DNA of 64,000 bases. It comes from Streptomyces sp. Act143. GTDB taxonomy: Bacteria; Actinomycetota; Actinomycetes; Streptomycetales; Streptomycetaceae. Below the pieces are notes generated by a model. That model saw only the letters and a list, made by a program, of their open reading frames with translations, searched no databases and was not told the DNA's origin. The position numbers were made by a program, and so were the translations under genes. This document shows, in pieces, positions 1 through 8,484 of this stretch (its first letter is position 1; every line of letters starts with the position of its first letter). Location of the stretch: assembly GCF_003143935.1 (NCBI RefSeq), contig NZ_QFRX01000001.1, forward strand, positions 7,537,400 to 7,601,399. The letters are read 5' to 3'.

Positions 1-1512
1 GAGCTGATGTACGCGCCCCTGAGACTCGCCCGCGAACTGGAGCAGGTCGCGGGAGGCATCGAGGTCACCTACTCCACCACCACCCGCTCGCCCGTCCTGG
101 CGGTCGACGACCCCGGCTACGCGATACGCAGCCGCCTGGTCTTCCCCGCCCATGACGACCCCGCCGACGGCCCGGGCGACCGCTACGCGTACAACATCGC
201 CGGCGCCGGTTTCGACGTGGTGGTCGCGGTGGTCGACTCCGCCGCCGACACCCCCGAACTGCACGCCGCCGACGGCCTGTTGGCCCAGCTGGCCGAGACC
301 GCGCCGCACATACTGCTCGCGGTCGTCCCGTCGTACGTCCCCGAAAGGCCCACCATGCTCCCCGAGCCCCTCCGCGGCCCCGCCTTCTCCTCGTACGCCC
401 CCGACGAGGTCGGCTGGCTGCTCCAGGACCTCTCGGACGTGACGCTGGAGGCGCCGACCGAGGAGCGCGAGGAGGCCATCCAGAGCGGCGGCGCGCACTA
501 CGCCGAGTCGCTGCCGGTGGAGTACCAGCCGAGCGAGCAGTACCAGCAGCTGTTCCACACCGCCCTCGACGCCTCCGCGGCCCGGCTCGCGCAGGCGGTC
601 GGTGCCGTGACCGAGATCGTCCTCGAAGAGCGTTCGCCGCGGCCCGTCCTCGTCTCGCTGGCCCGCGCGGGCACCCCCGTCGGCGTGCTGATGCGCCGCT
701 GGGCCAAGTTCCGGCACGGCCTGGATCTTCCGCACTACGCCGTCTCGATCGTCCGTGGCCGCGGCATCGACGCCAACGCGCTGCGCTGGCTGGCCGCCCA
801 CCACGACCCCGCCGACGTCGTCTTCGTCGACGGCTGGACCGGCAAGGGCGCCATCACCCGTGAACTCGCCGACGCGATCAAGGAGTTCGAGGCCGCGGGC
901 GGCGCCACCGGCTTCGACCCGGAGATCGCGGTCCTCGCCGACCCGGGCTCCTGTGTGCGCACGTACGGCACCCGCGAGGACTTCCTCATCCCCTCCGCCT
1001 GCCTCAACTCCACTGTCTCCGGCCTGATCTCCCGTACCGTCCTGCGCGCCGACCTCGTCGGCCCGAACGACTTCCACGGCGCGAAGTTCTACCGCGAACT
1101 CGCCGGCGCGGACGTCTCCGTGGACTTCCTGGATGCCGTGTCCGCCACCTTCCCCGAGGTCGCGGACTCCGTGGAACAGCAGGTCAAGGAGCTGCTGTCG
1201 GGCGACCGCGAGCCCACCTGGGAGGGCTGGGCGGCCGTCGAACGCATCAGTGAGGAGTACGGCATCCACGACGTGAACCTCGTCAAGCCCGGCGTCGGCG
1301 AGACCACCCGGGTGCTGCTGCGCCGCGTACCGTGGAAGATCCTCGCGCGGGCCGGAGCGGGCGCAGACCTGGACCACGTACGGCTGCTGGCCGAGCAGCG
1401 AGGCGTACCGGTGGAAGAGGTCGCCGAACTGCCCTACACCTGCGTGGGGTTGATCCACCCCAAGTACACGCGGGGCGCGACCGGCGCCGACGGCAAGGCG
1501 GTGGCGGTCTGA
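1..1512 (+). CDS. TRSP / phosphoribosyltransferase-StiP family protein (5' truncated)
   Basis: The reading frame is open to the left edge, so the start lies outside the window. The visible part begins in the TRSP domain, with the signature TTTRSP near visible residue 27, and continues from about residue 170 into a StiP/PRTase-like domain (YQPSEQYQQLFHTAL, LVSLARAGTPVGVL, VDGWTGKGAITREL). In this family a second phosphoribosyltransferase domain (PRTase_2) normally precedes TRSP and would lie upstream. Such proteins belong to the nucleotide-like biosynthetic module of ter (tellurium resistance/phage inhibition) clusters. Their reaction is not established. The stop codon overlaps the next start by one base (TGATG), so the two genes are translationally coupled. 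The family call is confident; the biochemical role is inferred. Confidence 0.85.
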   Translation, partial: ELMYAPLRLARELEQVAGGIEVTYSTTTRSPVLAVDDPGYAIRSRLVFPAHDDPADGPGDRYAYNIAGAGFDVVVAVVDSAADTPELHAADGLLAQLAETAPHILLAVVPSYVPERPTMLPEPLRGPAFSSYAPDEVGWLLQDLSDVTLEAPTEEREEAIQSGGAHYAESLPVEYQPSEQYQQLFHTALDASAARLAQAVGAVTEIVLEERSPRPVLVSLARAGTPVGVLMRRWAKFRHGLDLPHYAVSIVRGRGIDANALRWLAAHHDPADVVFVDGWTGKGAITRELADAIKEFEAAGGATGFDPEIAVLADPGSCVRTYGTREDFLIPSACLNSTVSGLISRTVLRADLVGPNDFHGAKFYRELAGADVSVDFLDAVSATFPEVADSVEQQVKELLSGDREPTWEGWAAVERISEEYGIHDVNLVKPGVGETTRVLLRRVPWKILARAGAGADLDHVRLLAEQRGVPVEEVAELPYTCVGLIHPKYTRGATGADGKAVAV

Positions 1513-2327
1513 TGCCGGTGCTGGTGGCGAGCGACCTCGACCGTACGCTCATCTACTCCGCGGCGGCCCTCGCGCTGACCATGCCGGACGCGCGGGCGCC
1601 GCGGCTGCTCTGCGTCGAGGTGCACGAGAGCAAGCCCCTGTCCTACCTGACGGAGACGGCCGCCGGGCTGCTGGCCGACCTCGGGGACGCGGCGGTGTTC
1701 GTGCCGACCACGACCCGGACCCGCAAGCAGTACCAGCGCATCAACCTCCCTGGCCCGGCGCCCACGTACGCGATCTGCGCCAACGGCGGCCACCTGCTGG
1801 TGGACGGCGTCTCGGACGCCGACTGGCACGCCCGCGTGCAGGCGCGGCTGGCCGACGAGTGCGCCCCGCTGGCGGAGATCCGCGACCATCTGATGGCGTC
1901 CGCCGACCCGGCGTGGGTGCGCAAGCACCGGGTCGCGGAGGACCTCTTCGCCTACCTCGTCGTCGAGCGCGAGCTGCTGCCCGAGGACTGGGTGAAGGAG
2001 CTCGCGGTCTGGGCGGAGAACCGCGGCTGGACGGTCTCCCTCCAGGGCCGCAAGATCTACGCCGTCCCGAAGCCGCTCACGAAGAGCGCGGCGATGCGGG
2101 AGGTGGCCCGGCGCACGGGGGCGGAACTGACGCTGGCCGCGGGCGACTCCCTGCTCGACGCCGACCTGCTGCTGGCCGCGGACCGGAGCTGGCGGCCGGG
2201 GCACGGGGAGCTGGCGGACGCCGGGTGGGCGGCGCCGACGATCACGGCACTGCCGGAGCGAGGGGTGCTGGCGGGAGAGCGGATTCTCCGGGAGTTCCTG
2301 AAGGCGACGCGCACGCCGACGCCGTGA
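1512..2327 (+). CDS. HAD-superfamily hydrolase of a ter-type module
   Basis: A 271-residue HAD hydrolase. Motif I is SDLDRTLIYS (residues 7-16), with the DxD nucleophile and acid-base pair. Motif III is a lysine in the stretch KPLTKSAAM, and motif IV is AAGDSLLDADLL, which would bind Mg2+. The middle of the protein is a cap region. It starts inside the stop codon of the phosphoribosyltransferase gene, which is the standard order in actinobacterial ter-associated clusters (PRTase then HAD phosphatase). It probably dephosphorylates the product of its neighbour; the substrate is unknown. A repeat-like palindromic stretch follows directly after the stop codon. Confidence 0.85.
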   Translation: MPVLVASDLDRTLIYSAAALALTMPDARAPRLLCVEVHESKPLSYLTETAAGLLADLGDAAVFVPTTTRTRKQYQRINLPGPAPTYAICANGGHLLVDGVSDADWHARVQARLADECAPLAEIRDHLMASADPAWVRKHRVAEDLFAYLVVERELLPEDWVKELAVWAENRGWTVSLQGRKIYAVPKPLTKSAAMREVARRTGAELTLAAGDSLLDADLLLAADRSWRPGHGELADAGWAAPTITALPERGVLAGERILREFLKATRTPTP

Positions 2328-2395
2328 GGGGCGCGGGGCCGTGTTGCATGTGCGGCTACCGCCGCACGGGCGCGACCAGCCCCCACGCCCGCACC
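2328..2395. repeat. Streptomyces-type palindromic intergenic repeat, copy 1
   Basis: Directly after the HAD stop codon lies GGGGCGCGGGGCC, a hairpin TGTGCGGCTACCGCCGCAC, and GGGCGCGACCAGCCCCCACG. The flanking blocks match two other places in the window (34287-34345 and 56129-56180), which share the core GCGCGGGGAACTGCGCGACC. I take the three to be one family of short repeats. This copy is the most diverged, with the hairpin replacing the AACTG section. It may also act as terminator for the two genes before it. Confidence 0.5.
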
Positions 2396-2401
2396 TGAGA
2401 A

Positions 2402-2617
2402 CTAGCCGCAACACCCTCCACCGCAGCAGCCGCCGCCCCCCTGAGGCGCCGGCGCTGCGGTACCGCGTGCCGTACCCCCCACAGCCACCGTCGACAACAA
2501 CTTCACCGTGTCCTCGTGCCCCACGGGGCAGGAGGCGGGCGCCGACGACTCGGCCATCGGCCGGCTCAACTCAAAGGTGTCGCCGCAGCTCCGGCAGCGG
2601 TACTCATAACGAGGCAT
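2402..2617 (-). CDS. FmdB-type zinc-ribbon protein
   Basis: A 71-residue protein starting MPRYEYRCRSCGDTFEL, the N-terminal signature of the FmdB/CxxC_CxxC_SSSS putative regulatory zinc ribbon. The first CxxC (CRSC) is present. The second zinc pair is degenerate: only CPVGH is seen, where most family members have CPxC. The tail is GGGGCCGGGCCG, rich in Gly and Cys, as in many Streptomyces homologues. The ATG at 2617 was preferred over a GTG two codons upstream because it gives the conserved MPRYEY start. Function is unknown in the family, although FmdB was proposed as a regulator of formamide/urea uptake genes in Methylophilus. Confidence 0.8.
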   Translation of the reverse strand: MPRYEYRCRSCGDTFELSRPMAESSAPASCPVGHEDTVKLLSTVAVGGTARGTAAPAPQGGGGCCGGGCCG

Positions 2618-2633
2618 GCGCACAGGCTAACCG

Positions 2634-4025
2634 TCAGTGCGGCCCAGCTCCCCGCTCGTCCCGGATCTGCGCCACCACCCGCGCCACCGTCTGCCGCACC
2701 GCCTCTGTCTCGGTGAGGAAGTGCCAGTAGTCGGGGTGCCGTCCCTCCAGCGTGCCGATCGCCCGCTCCAGCCGGGCCACGGAGTCGTCCAGGGGGCGGG
2801 CGTGCCGCGGGTCGGGGGTGTTGCGGCCCGACATGGCCAGCCGCTGCGCGTCCCGGATCGCGAACCGCGTCCGGTCGATCTCCTGCTGCGGGTCCTTCTG
2901 CACGGCGTTCAGCCGGCGCAGCCGGTCACCGGCCGCCGACACGGACTCGTCGGTGGAGTTCAGCAGGGCCCGCACCGTGGACAGCAGGGCCGTCGCGTCC
3001 GGCCAGCGCTGGGCGTCGCGGGCGGTCTGCGCCTCGCGCAGCTTCAGCTCGGCCTGCCGGACGTTCTCCTCTGCCTGGCCGGGGACCTGCTGGAGGTCCT
3101 GCCAGCAGGCCGCGGCGAAGCGCCGCCGCAGCTCGCTGAGGACCGGATCGACCTGGCCGGCACGGGTGGTGAGGGCCTGTGCGCGGGTGCGCAGCGAGAC
3201 CAGCCGGTGGTCGATCTCCGCGGCCTTCTCCGGCAGCCGCTCGGCCTCCACGCGGACCGCCTCGGCCGCCCGGGCGACCCGCTCGGCACGCTCCACGGTC
3301 TGCGGCACGCCGTGCTGCCCGGCACCCTGGTTGAGCTTGGTCAGCTCGGGGCCGAGGGCGGCGAGGCGGGCGGCGAGGTCGTCGGCCTTCAGCCCCGACT
3401 GCCGTACCGCGTCCAGGGCGTTGGAGGCCGCCAGCAGTCCCTGCCGGGCCCGCTCGACCGCCGGGGCGAGGCGGGCCAGCTGGGTCTCGGCCTTGCCGAG
3501 CAGCGGCCCGAGGCCGTCCGCGAACCGGTCGAGGTCCTGCTTGACCCGCCCGAGCTCGTCCTTGGCGGCGGTCAGCTCGGCGCGTGCGCGGGCCGCGGCC
3601 GACGCCTCCAGGTCGTCCCGGTCGAGGTCGTGGGCGTCGACGGCGTTGATGTACTGGCTGCTGGCCTCGTCGATGCGGCGGCCCAGTGCCTCGAAGTCGG
3701 AGACGGCCCGCCGGGCGGCGGGGGTGTCGTCGACGGCCGTGATGGTCTCTATCGAGATCCGCAGGTCGCGCTGGGCGGTGTCGAGCTCGTAGAACGCGGC
3801 CGCGGCGGCGTCCTTCGCGGCCTGTGCCTCGGCCCGCTGGCTCTCGGACCGGCCGCCGAACCAGCGCCGGGTGCCACCGCCGGCGAACGCCGCGGGCAGC
3901 GCGAGGGCGGCCACCAGGGGCAGGGCGACGAGGGTGAGGGTGTCGCGGAGGGCTGAGCGGACGCGTGGTGCCGACGGTGAGTACGGCTGTGCCGGCGAGT
4001 ACGGCTGTGCTGGTGTCGCCGTCAC
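2634..4025 (-). CDS. Membrane-anchored coiled-coil protein of unknown function
   Basis: About 463 residues. A short proline/tyrosine-rich N-terminus with a PAQPYSPAQPYSPS repeat is followed by one hydrophobic segment (LTLVALPLVAALALPAAFAGG), then more than 350 residues of Ala/Arg/Glu/Leu-rich heptad-like helix, clearly coiled coil. No catalytic motif is visible. The GTG at 4025 has a strong ribosome site (GGGAGAGGGAT); an ATG seven codons upstream lacks one. I do not recognise a named family. The layout (one N-terminal anchor, long helical rod, Streptomyces-wide) fits an envelope or cell-division-associated scaffold, but that is only a guess. Confidence 0.75.
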   Translation of the reverse strand: MTATPAQPYSPAQPYSPSAPRVRSALRDTLTLVALPLVAALALPAAFAGGGTRRWFGGRSESQRAEAQAAKDAAAAAFYELDTAQRDLRISIETITAVDDTPAARRAVSDFEALGRRIDEASSQYINAVDAHDLDRDDLEASAAARARAELTAAKDELGRVKQDLDRFADGLGPLLGKAETQLARLAPAVERARQGLLAASNALDAVRQSGLKADDLAARLAALGPELTKLNQGAGQHGVPQTVERAERVARAAEAVRVEAERLPEKAAEIDHRLVSLRTRAQALTTRAGQVDPVLSELRRRFAAACWQDLQQVPGQAEENVRQAELKLREAQTARDAQRWPDATALLSTVRALLNSTDESVSAAGDRLRRLNAVQKDPQQEIDRTRFAIRDAQRLAMSGRNTPDPRHARPLDDSVARLERAIGTLEGRHPDYWHFLTETEAVRQTVARVVAQIRDERGAGPH

Positions 4026-4099
4026 ATCCCTCTCCCGTGCTGTCATCCGTCCGGCCCGGTGTCATTCTCCCACCGGTTAAGGACGAACACACGGGCCGG

Positions 4100-4867
4100 T
4101 TAGTTCGCGGTCCTGACGGTGACTTTGCCGTCGCCGGTGCGCACGGATATGACGTGCGGGCTGGACCCGTCCCGGGGGACGGAGACGTCCACGCCGCCGT
4201 CGCCGGTCCGGGTGGCGACGCGGTAGGCGGTCTTGGGCAGGTCGAGGGTGACGGAGCCGTCCCCGCTCCTGGACTCCACCCGGTCCGGTGCGGCGCCCAG
4301 TTCGAGGTGCACGGAGCCGTCGCCGGTCTCGGTCCGGATCTCGCGCGAGGTGACATCCGCGTGCACCGAGCCGTCGCCGGTCTTCAGGTCGAGCGGCCCG
4401 CTGGTGTCGGTGACCTGGACGGACCCGTCCCCGGTGCGGATGCTCAGCGCGTCCTCGAACCCCCGCGCCCGCACGCTGCCGTCCCCGTCCTCGACCTTCA
4501 CGGCGACCCCGCGCGGCACCTCGATACGGTGCTTGGCCGCGCAGTCGGCGACCACGCCGGAGCAGTGCATCCGCAGCTTCAGGCGGTCGCCCGTCATCGA
4601 CCAGGTCACCCCGGGGTCCTTCCCGAGGGCGACCGAGCCCTGGAACCACCGGGTCACCTCGACCCGGCCCGCCTCGGCGTCGTCGGCGGCGACGATCTCC
4701 AGCGCGGAGTCGTCGGAGTCGATGGTGAGGGTGTACCCGCGCAGTGTGAAGGCCCGCTGGTCGGGATGTTTGTCGTCCCCCGCGGAGGCACCGCAGGCGC
4801 TGACCGCTCCGATCAGGACGACGGCTCCGGCGGCGAGAGCCGCGCGGGCGATGGCGGTGCGGTCCAT
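4100..4867 (-). CDS. DUF4097-family beta-helix lipoprotein
   Basis: A 255-residue exported lipoprotein. The signal peptide is MDRTAIARAALAAGAVVLIG with lipobox AVSAC (Cys about residue 26). The C-terminal two thirds is a series of repeats built on GDGSV: SIRTGDGSVQV, LKTGDGSVHAD, TETGDGSVHLE, SRSGDGSVTLD, TRTGDGGVDVS, VRTGDGKVTV. This is the hallmark of the DUF4097/DUF4098 right-handed beta-helix. The start was placed by GGGGGAACTGTC before the ATG. Function is unknown; the family often sits beside envelope-stress regulators, but none is adjacent here. The regular repeats make slippage between units possible. Confidence 0.85.
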   Translation of the reverse strand: MDRTAIARAALAAGAVVLIGAVSACGASAGDDKHPDQRAFTLRGYTLTIDSDDSALEIVAADDAEAGRVEVTRWFQGSVALGKDPGVTWSMTGDRLKLRMHCSGVVADCAAKHRIEVPRGVAVKVEDGDGSVRARGFEDALSIRTGDGSVQVTDTSGPLDLKTGDGSVHADVTSREIRTETGDGSVHLELGAAPDRVESRSGDGSVTLDLPKTAYRVATRTGDGGVDVSVPRDGSSPHVISVRTGDGKVTVRTAN

Positions 4868-4997
4868 GACAGTTCCCCCTGATGCCGACTGACGAGTCTC
4901 TTCGACCGTACGGACCGGGGGCCGGCCGCGGGATCCGGGACGCTCCCGGATCGGGGGTGGGGAAAACCCCCGGAGAACCCTGAGAGGCGGAACGGGT

Positions 4998-5028
4998 TTG
5001 CAGGGCAGTGCCCAGGGCAAGGTAGGCT
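4998..5028 (+). promoter_or_regulatory. Probable promoter of the tRNA-Val gene
   Basis: TTGCAG (4998-5003) and TAGGCT (5023-5028) resemble the -35 and -10 of a housekeeping (HrdB-type) promoter. The spacer is 19 nt, slightly long. Transcription would start about 5035, some 28 nt before the tRNA. The lipoprotein gene runs away on the other strand. Position and sequence only; no experimental support. Confidence 0.45.
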
Positions 5029-5062
5029 GTCGACTCGTCCTGGGCGCACCGGCCCGGGGTGG

Positions 5063-5137
<75 letters not shown>

Positions 5138-5142
5138 GCGTG

Positions 5143-5178
5143 AAGGGGACCCCGGCCGAGAGCGGCCGGGGTCCCCTT
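5143..5178. terminator. Bidirectional intrinsic terminator
   Basis: A perfect 16-bp stem (5143-5158 with 5163-5178) and a 4-nt loop AGAG. The ends are AAGGGG/CCCCTT, so each strand exits through a short A/T stretch. It separates the tRNA (plus strand) from the convergent gene ending at 5186 (minus strand). Confidence 0.85.
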
Positions 5179-5185
5179 CGTCGTG

Positions 5186-5518
5186 TCACTCCGTTTCGTC
5201 CGGTACGTGCTTCAGGCGCATCCGGGCATCCACCCGTTCCCCCGCCGCGACCTCCGCCCAGAAGCGGTGGCCGCTGACGAAGACGGCGAGTTCGTGCTCG
5301 CGCTGCCGGAGCTTCTCCACCTCGGCCTGTTCGTCGGCCGTCCAGCCGGGCGAGGCGGGGCGCTCCACCTTGCGCCAGCCCGCGGTGTCGCTGAATCCGT
5401 CCAGCGGCTCGACCGACCAGGGCAGCCGCTTGAGCAGGGCCGACAGCTCGGCCCGGACCTGATGCAGCTCCTCCTGACCGGCGAGGAGGTCACTCGGAAA
5501 GTCATAGGTCGTAGCCAC
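5186..5518 (-). CDS. Conserved hypothetical protein, 110 aa
   Basis: A soluble protein beginning (GTG) MATTYDFPSDLLAGQEEL. An N-terminal helical segment (LHQVRAELSALLKRLPWS) is followed by a Trp-rich patch (GWRKVERPASPGWTADEQ) and a charged helix (EKLRQREHELAVFVSGHRFW). No known motif. The GTG start at 5518 has no obvious Shine-Dalgarno sequence and may be leaderless. It is found as a lone gene next to the tRNA. I do not recognise a function. Confidence 0.7.
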   Translation of the reverse strand: MATTYDFPSDLLAGQEELHQVRAELSALLKRLPWSVEPLDGFSDTAGWRKVERPASPGWTADEQAEVEKLRQREHELAVFVSGHRFWAEVAAGERVDARMRLKHVPDETE

Positions 5519-5693
5519 GGAGCAATGCTACGCCTGTTCGATTTAGGGGTGCGAGTTTCCGGGGGTGGTTCATGCGAACGGGTTGCCGCCGCAGGGCGCG
5601 GGCAGCGTGCCGTACCCGTCCGCACCCGGCGGCGGCCGTGCCGTGTCCGGCGCCTCCGAGGGCGCCCGGCGCGGCCGCGTGCGGCTCCGCGGC

Positions 5694-6626
5694 TCAGTGA
5701 CCGGCGGCCCGCAGCTCGCGCACCAGGCGCTCCGTCACCGGCGCCGGCACCCCGGACCGTTCGGCCGCGCGCAGCAACGCCCCGCCGATCGCGTCGAGTT
5801 CGAGCGGGCGGCCGGTCTCGGCGTCACGCTGCATGGAGGACTTGGTCTGCGGCGGGAACGCGTCGTAGCGGGCCAGGGCCTGGGCGGGGTCCGCCGGGCC
5901 GCCCGCGGCGCGGCTGATCGCGGCCGTCTCCTCGACCAGAGCCGTCAGCTCGTCGCGGCGGGCGGTGCGTACCTCGCCCAGCGGCACCCCGTACCGCGTG
6001 GTCAGCAGGGCGAAGGGGGCCAGGAACGACATCTTCGCCCACAGCGTCGCCGTCTCGTCCGGCAGGACGCGGGTCGTCGGGCCCGCCGCGCCGAGCACCT
6101 CGGCCAGCGACACCAGGCGCTCCTTCGCCACCCCGTCCCCCGTGAGGTCGATCTCGGCGAAGGGGCTGCCGTGCTCGATCTCGCCCGGTGCCACCCGCGT
6201 CGACTCCACGCGGATGACCGCCGGGGCCACCAGGTCGGCCCGGTAGCGGGCGCGCAGGGCCGCCGGGTGCTCCACGCCGTTGAGGAACGGCACGAGCAGC
6301 GCCTCGCCCAGCGCCGCCGGCGGGACGCGGTCCAGGGCCGTGTCGAGGGCCGTGTGCTTCACGGCGACCAGGCAGACGTCCACCGGCGTGCGCAGTTCGG
6401 TGTCCGCCTCGACCCGGGCGGTGAAGTCGCCGAAGACACCGCTGCGGACCCGGATGCCGGACGTCCGCAGCGCCTCGGCGGTCTCCTCTCCGGCCAGGCA
6501 GATCACCCGGTGCCCGGCCCGGGCCAGCAGCCCGGCGAGCAGGCCGCCGATGCCGCCGGGGCCGAGCACCGCCACGGTGAGCTTGTCGTCGCGGGTGTCG
6601 TGCGTGTCGTGCGTGTCGTGCGCCAT
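5694..6626 (-). CDS. 2-dehydropantoate 2-reductase family protein (ApbA/PanE-like)
   Basis: A 310-residue NADP-dependent reductase. The Rossmann nucleotide-binding motif is GPGGIGGLLAGLLARAGH (residues about 22-39). The central part has the conserved AVKHTALD with the catalytic-type lysine and FLNGVEH with the asparagine. The C-terminal helical ApbA_C domain contains TSSMQRD and ELDAIGGALL. The family reduces ketopantoate to pantoate in pantothenate/CoA synthesis, but Streptomyces has several paralogues, so the substrate here is uncertain. The N-terminus carries HDTHDTHDT from a 9-bp tandem repeat, which lies before the conserved fold; a downstream GTG could be the real start. Confidence 0.85.
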   Translation of the reverse strand: MAHDTHDTHDTRDDKLTVAVLGPGGIGGLLAGLLARAGHRVICLAGEETAEALRTSGIRVRSGVFGDFTARVEADTELRTPVDVCLVAVKHTALDTALDRVPPAALGEALLVPFLNGVEHPAALRARYRADLVAPAVIRVESTRVAPGEIEHGSPFAEIDLTGDGVAKERLVSLAEVLGAAGPTTRVLPDETATLWAKMSFLAPFALLTTRYGVPLGEVRTARRDELTALVEETAAISRAAGGPADPAQALARYDAFPPQTKSSMQRDAETGRPLELDAIGGALLRAAERSGVPAPVTERLVRELRAAGH

Positions 6627-6702
6627 GACATGAAGTCCCTTCTCCGGTCGGCCCCTTGGACGGTGGCCGCCTCGGGAAGGATCATCGCAGACGGGCCGGG
6701 GG

Positions 6703-7461
6703 TCAGGGCAGGCGGACGCTCGCCCCGGGCGTCAGCAGGTGCAGCCGGTCGGTCAGGCCCGCCTCCGCGAACGCCTTCGTCAGCGTCGCCCCGTCCTGCG
6801 TGAAGTGACCCCAGTGCTCGAAGTGCAGCGGTACGACATGCCGGGCGCCCAGTGTCACGGCCGCCTCCGCCGCCCACTCGCTGGTCAGGGTGAGCGGGGC
6901 GTCCGGCACGAGGGGGGTGCGGGCCGCTCCCGCGAACAGGACCGCCACGTCGAAGGGGCCCTCGCGGTCGGCGATCTCCCGCACCAGGTCCAGGTCGGCG
7001 TTGTCGCCGCTGACGTACACCTTCGGCAGTCCCGCTCCGGACAGCACGAACCCGGTGACCTGGCCGACGACGGGCTCGGAGCCCTTGGGGCCGTGCAGGG
7101 CGGGGACGGCGGTGACACGGACCCCGCCGACCTCGGTGTGGTCCCACGTGGGCAGGGCGCGGACGGGAGCGCCGATGCGGTCCTGGGCCGAGGGCGTGGA
7201 CAGCACCAGGGGCGCGGAGCGGGCGAAGGCCCGGCCCGCGGTGTCCAGGTTGTCCGGGTGGTGGTCGTGGGAGAGCAGGACGGCGTCCACCGGGCCCAGT
7301 TCGGCCGCGGTGACCGCGGGGCCGGTCGTCTTCACCAGCGAGCGGGAGCCGACGGTGTACTCGCCGGGCGCGTCGAAGGTCGGGTCGGTCAGCAGGCGCA
7401 CCCCGCCGAGCGTGATCAGAGAGGTCGGGCCGCCGACGTAAAGGATCTCCACGGAAGTCAT
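6703..7461 (-). CDS. Metallo-beta-lactamase-fold hydrolase (UlaG-like)
   Basis: 252 residues from ATG 7461 (MTSVEILYVGG); an upstream GTG three codons earlier is possible. The metal site motif is LLSHDHHPDNLD (H65, H67, H68, D70). Further ligands are likely in VPALHGPKG, VYVSGDNADLD and HVVPLHFEHWGHF. This is the short single-domain group related to UlaG/L-ascorbate-6-phosphate lactonase. The real substrate is unknown. It is separated from the reductase gene by about 75 nt in the same direction and diverges from the DUF2277 gene. Confidence 0.85.
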   Translation of the reverse strand: MTSVEILYVGGPTSLITLGGVRLLTDPTFDAPGEYTVGSRSLVKTTGPAVTAAELGPVDAVLLSHDHHPDNLDTAGRAFARSAPLVLSTPSAQDRIGAPVRALPTWDHTEVGGVRVTAVPALHGPKGSEPVVGQVTGFVLSGAGLPKVYVSGDNADLDLVREIADREGPFDVAVLFAGAARTPLVPDAPLTLTSEWAAEAAVTLGARHVVPLHFEHWGHFTQDGATLTKAFAEAGLTDRLHLLTPGASVRLP

Positions 7462-7520
7462 GTACTGCACAATCCGGCCGATGCCCCGCGCTATTCCGGC
7501 GGCCGGGCCACACTTGAGAC

Positions 7521-7748
7521 ATGTGCCGCAGCATCAAGACTCTTCGCCCGCCCGTGTTGCCCGAGGAGGCGACGGAGGAGGAGATCCGCGCCGCCGCCCT
7601 CCAGTACGTGCGCAAGGTCTCCGGCTTCCGGGCGCCCGCCGCCCATAACCAGGAGGTGTTCGACCGCGCCGTGGACGCGGTCGCCGAGGCCACGGCCGAG
7701 TTGCTGGCAGGGCTCGAAGTGCGCGGTGCCGCGCGGAAGGCCGGGTAG
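7521..7748 (+). CDS. DUF2277 protein
   Basis: A 75-residue protein starting MCRSIKTLRPP and continuing EEIRAAALQYVRKVSGFRAPAAHNQEVFDRAVDAVA. The initial MCRNI/MCRSI followed by a helical body with QYVRKVSG is the DUF2277 signature, widespread in Streptomyces and proteobacteria. Cys2 and Arg3 are invariant. Function is unknown. The gene is divergent from the MBL hydrolase, with about 60 nt between the starts, and convergent with the DedA gene at zero spacing. Confidence 0.88.
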   Translation: MCRSIKTLRPPVLPEEATEEEIRAAALQYVRKVSGFRAPAAHNQEVFDRAVDAVAEATAELLAGLEVRGAARKAG

Positions 7749-8363
7749 CTACGCGGGCTGGCGGCGCATGACGTACGCCGCCCCGGCCCCCGCGCCGAAC
7801 AGCGCCAGTACGGACACGCCCGTCGCCAGCCAGGTCGTGCCGAGCCACTGGGCGCCGTAGTAGCCGAGGGCGACGCTGTACGCCGCCCAGGCCAGGCCCG
7901 CCAGCGCGGACCAGGGCAGGAACTCGCGGACGCGGCGGTGGGCGGCGCCCGCGATGAAGGAGACGACCGAGCGGCCGGCCGGGGCGAAGCGGGCGAGGAC
8001 CACCAGCGGGCCGCCGCCGCGGGCGAGGGCCGAGCCGAGACGTTCCTGCGCGGTGGTCAGCCGGCGCGAACGGGCGATGGCGCGGTCCAGCCGGTCGCCG
8101 CCGCGCCAGGCCAGCCGGTACGCCACCAGGTCGCCGAGGACGGAGGCGGTGGCGGCGCAGAGGGTGAGCAGCAGGATGTCGGGGACGTCCGCCGGGACCT
8201 TGCCCGCCGCGCTGCCCGCGGCCGCCGCGGTGGCGGCCGTGATGACGAGGACACCGCTGGGCAGGACCGGCAGGAACACATCGAGCAGGACCGACGCGGC
8301 CACCAGCGCGTAGATCCATGGGCTGCCGGTCAGCGCGCCCACACTCCCGAGACTCTCGAACAC
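7749..8363 (-). CDS. DedA-family (SNARE-associated-type) membrane protein
   Basis: 204 residues from a GTG at 8363 (MFESLGSVGALTGSPWIYALV), chosen because GGGGAG lies 5 nt upstream; another GTG two codons earlier is too close to that site. The DedA body shows GxxGDxxxYxxW-like residues (ATASVLGDLVAYRLAWRGG), the re-entrant loop with RFAPAGRSVVSFIAGAAHR (F-x-R-x-x-P-x-x-R type), and several transmembrane helices. DedA proteins are implicated in lipid scrambling/undecaprenyl phosphate recycling and membrane homeostasis. It stands alone. Confidence 0.85.
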   Translation of the reverse strand: MFESLGSVGALTGSPWIYALVAASVLLDVFLPVLPSGVLVITAATAAAAGSAAGKVPADVPDILLLTLCAATASVLGDLVAYRLAWRGGDRLDRAIARSRRLTTAQERLGSALARGGGPLVVLARFAPAGRSVVSFIAGAAHRRVREFLPWSALAGLAWAAYSVALGYYGAQWLGTTWLATGVSVLALFGAGAGAAYVMRRQPA

Positions 8364-8484
8364 CGTCACTCCCCGTTTTCCCCCGTAACAGCCATACAGC
8401 GTACGCCGGGGCTGTGACAGGAGGTTCATGGGGGGCTCGTGTGTTCCGCACGGGATGTTCACCCGGGTGGCACGTTCCGGCGGA

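Noticed and set aside
5519-5693. A possible small gene or gene remnant between the 110-residue protein and the reductase.
   Set aside because: The only open frames are GC-rich continuations of antisense frames, without start signals or recognisable products.
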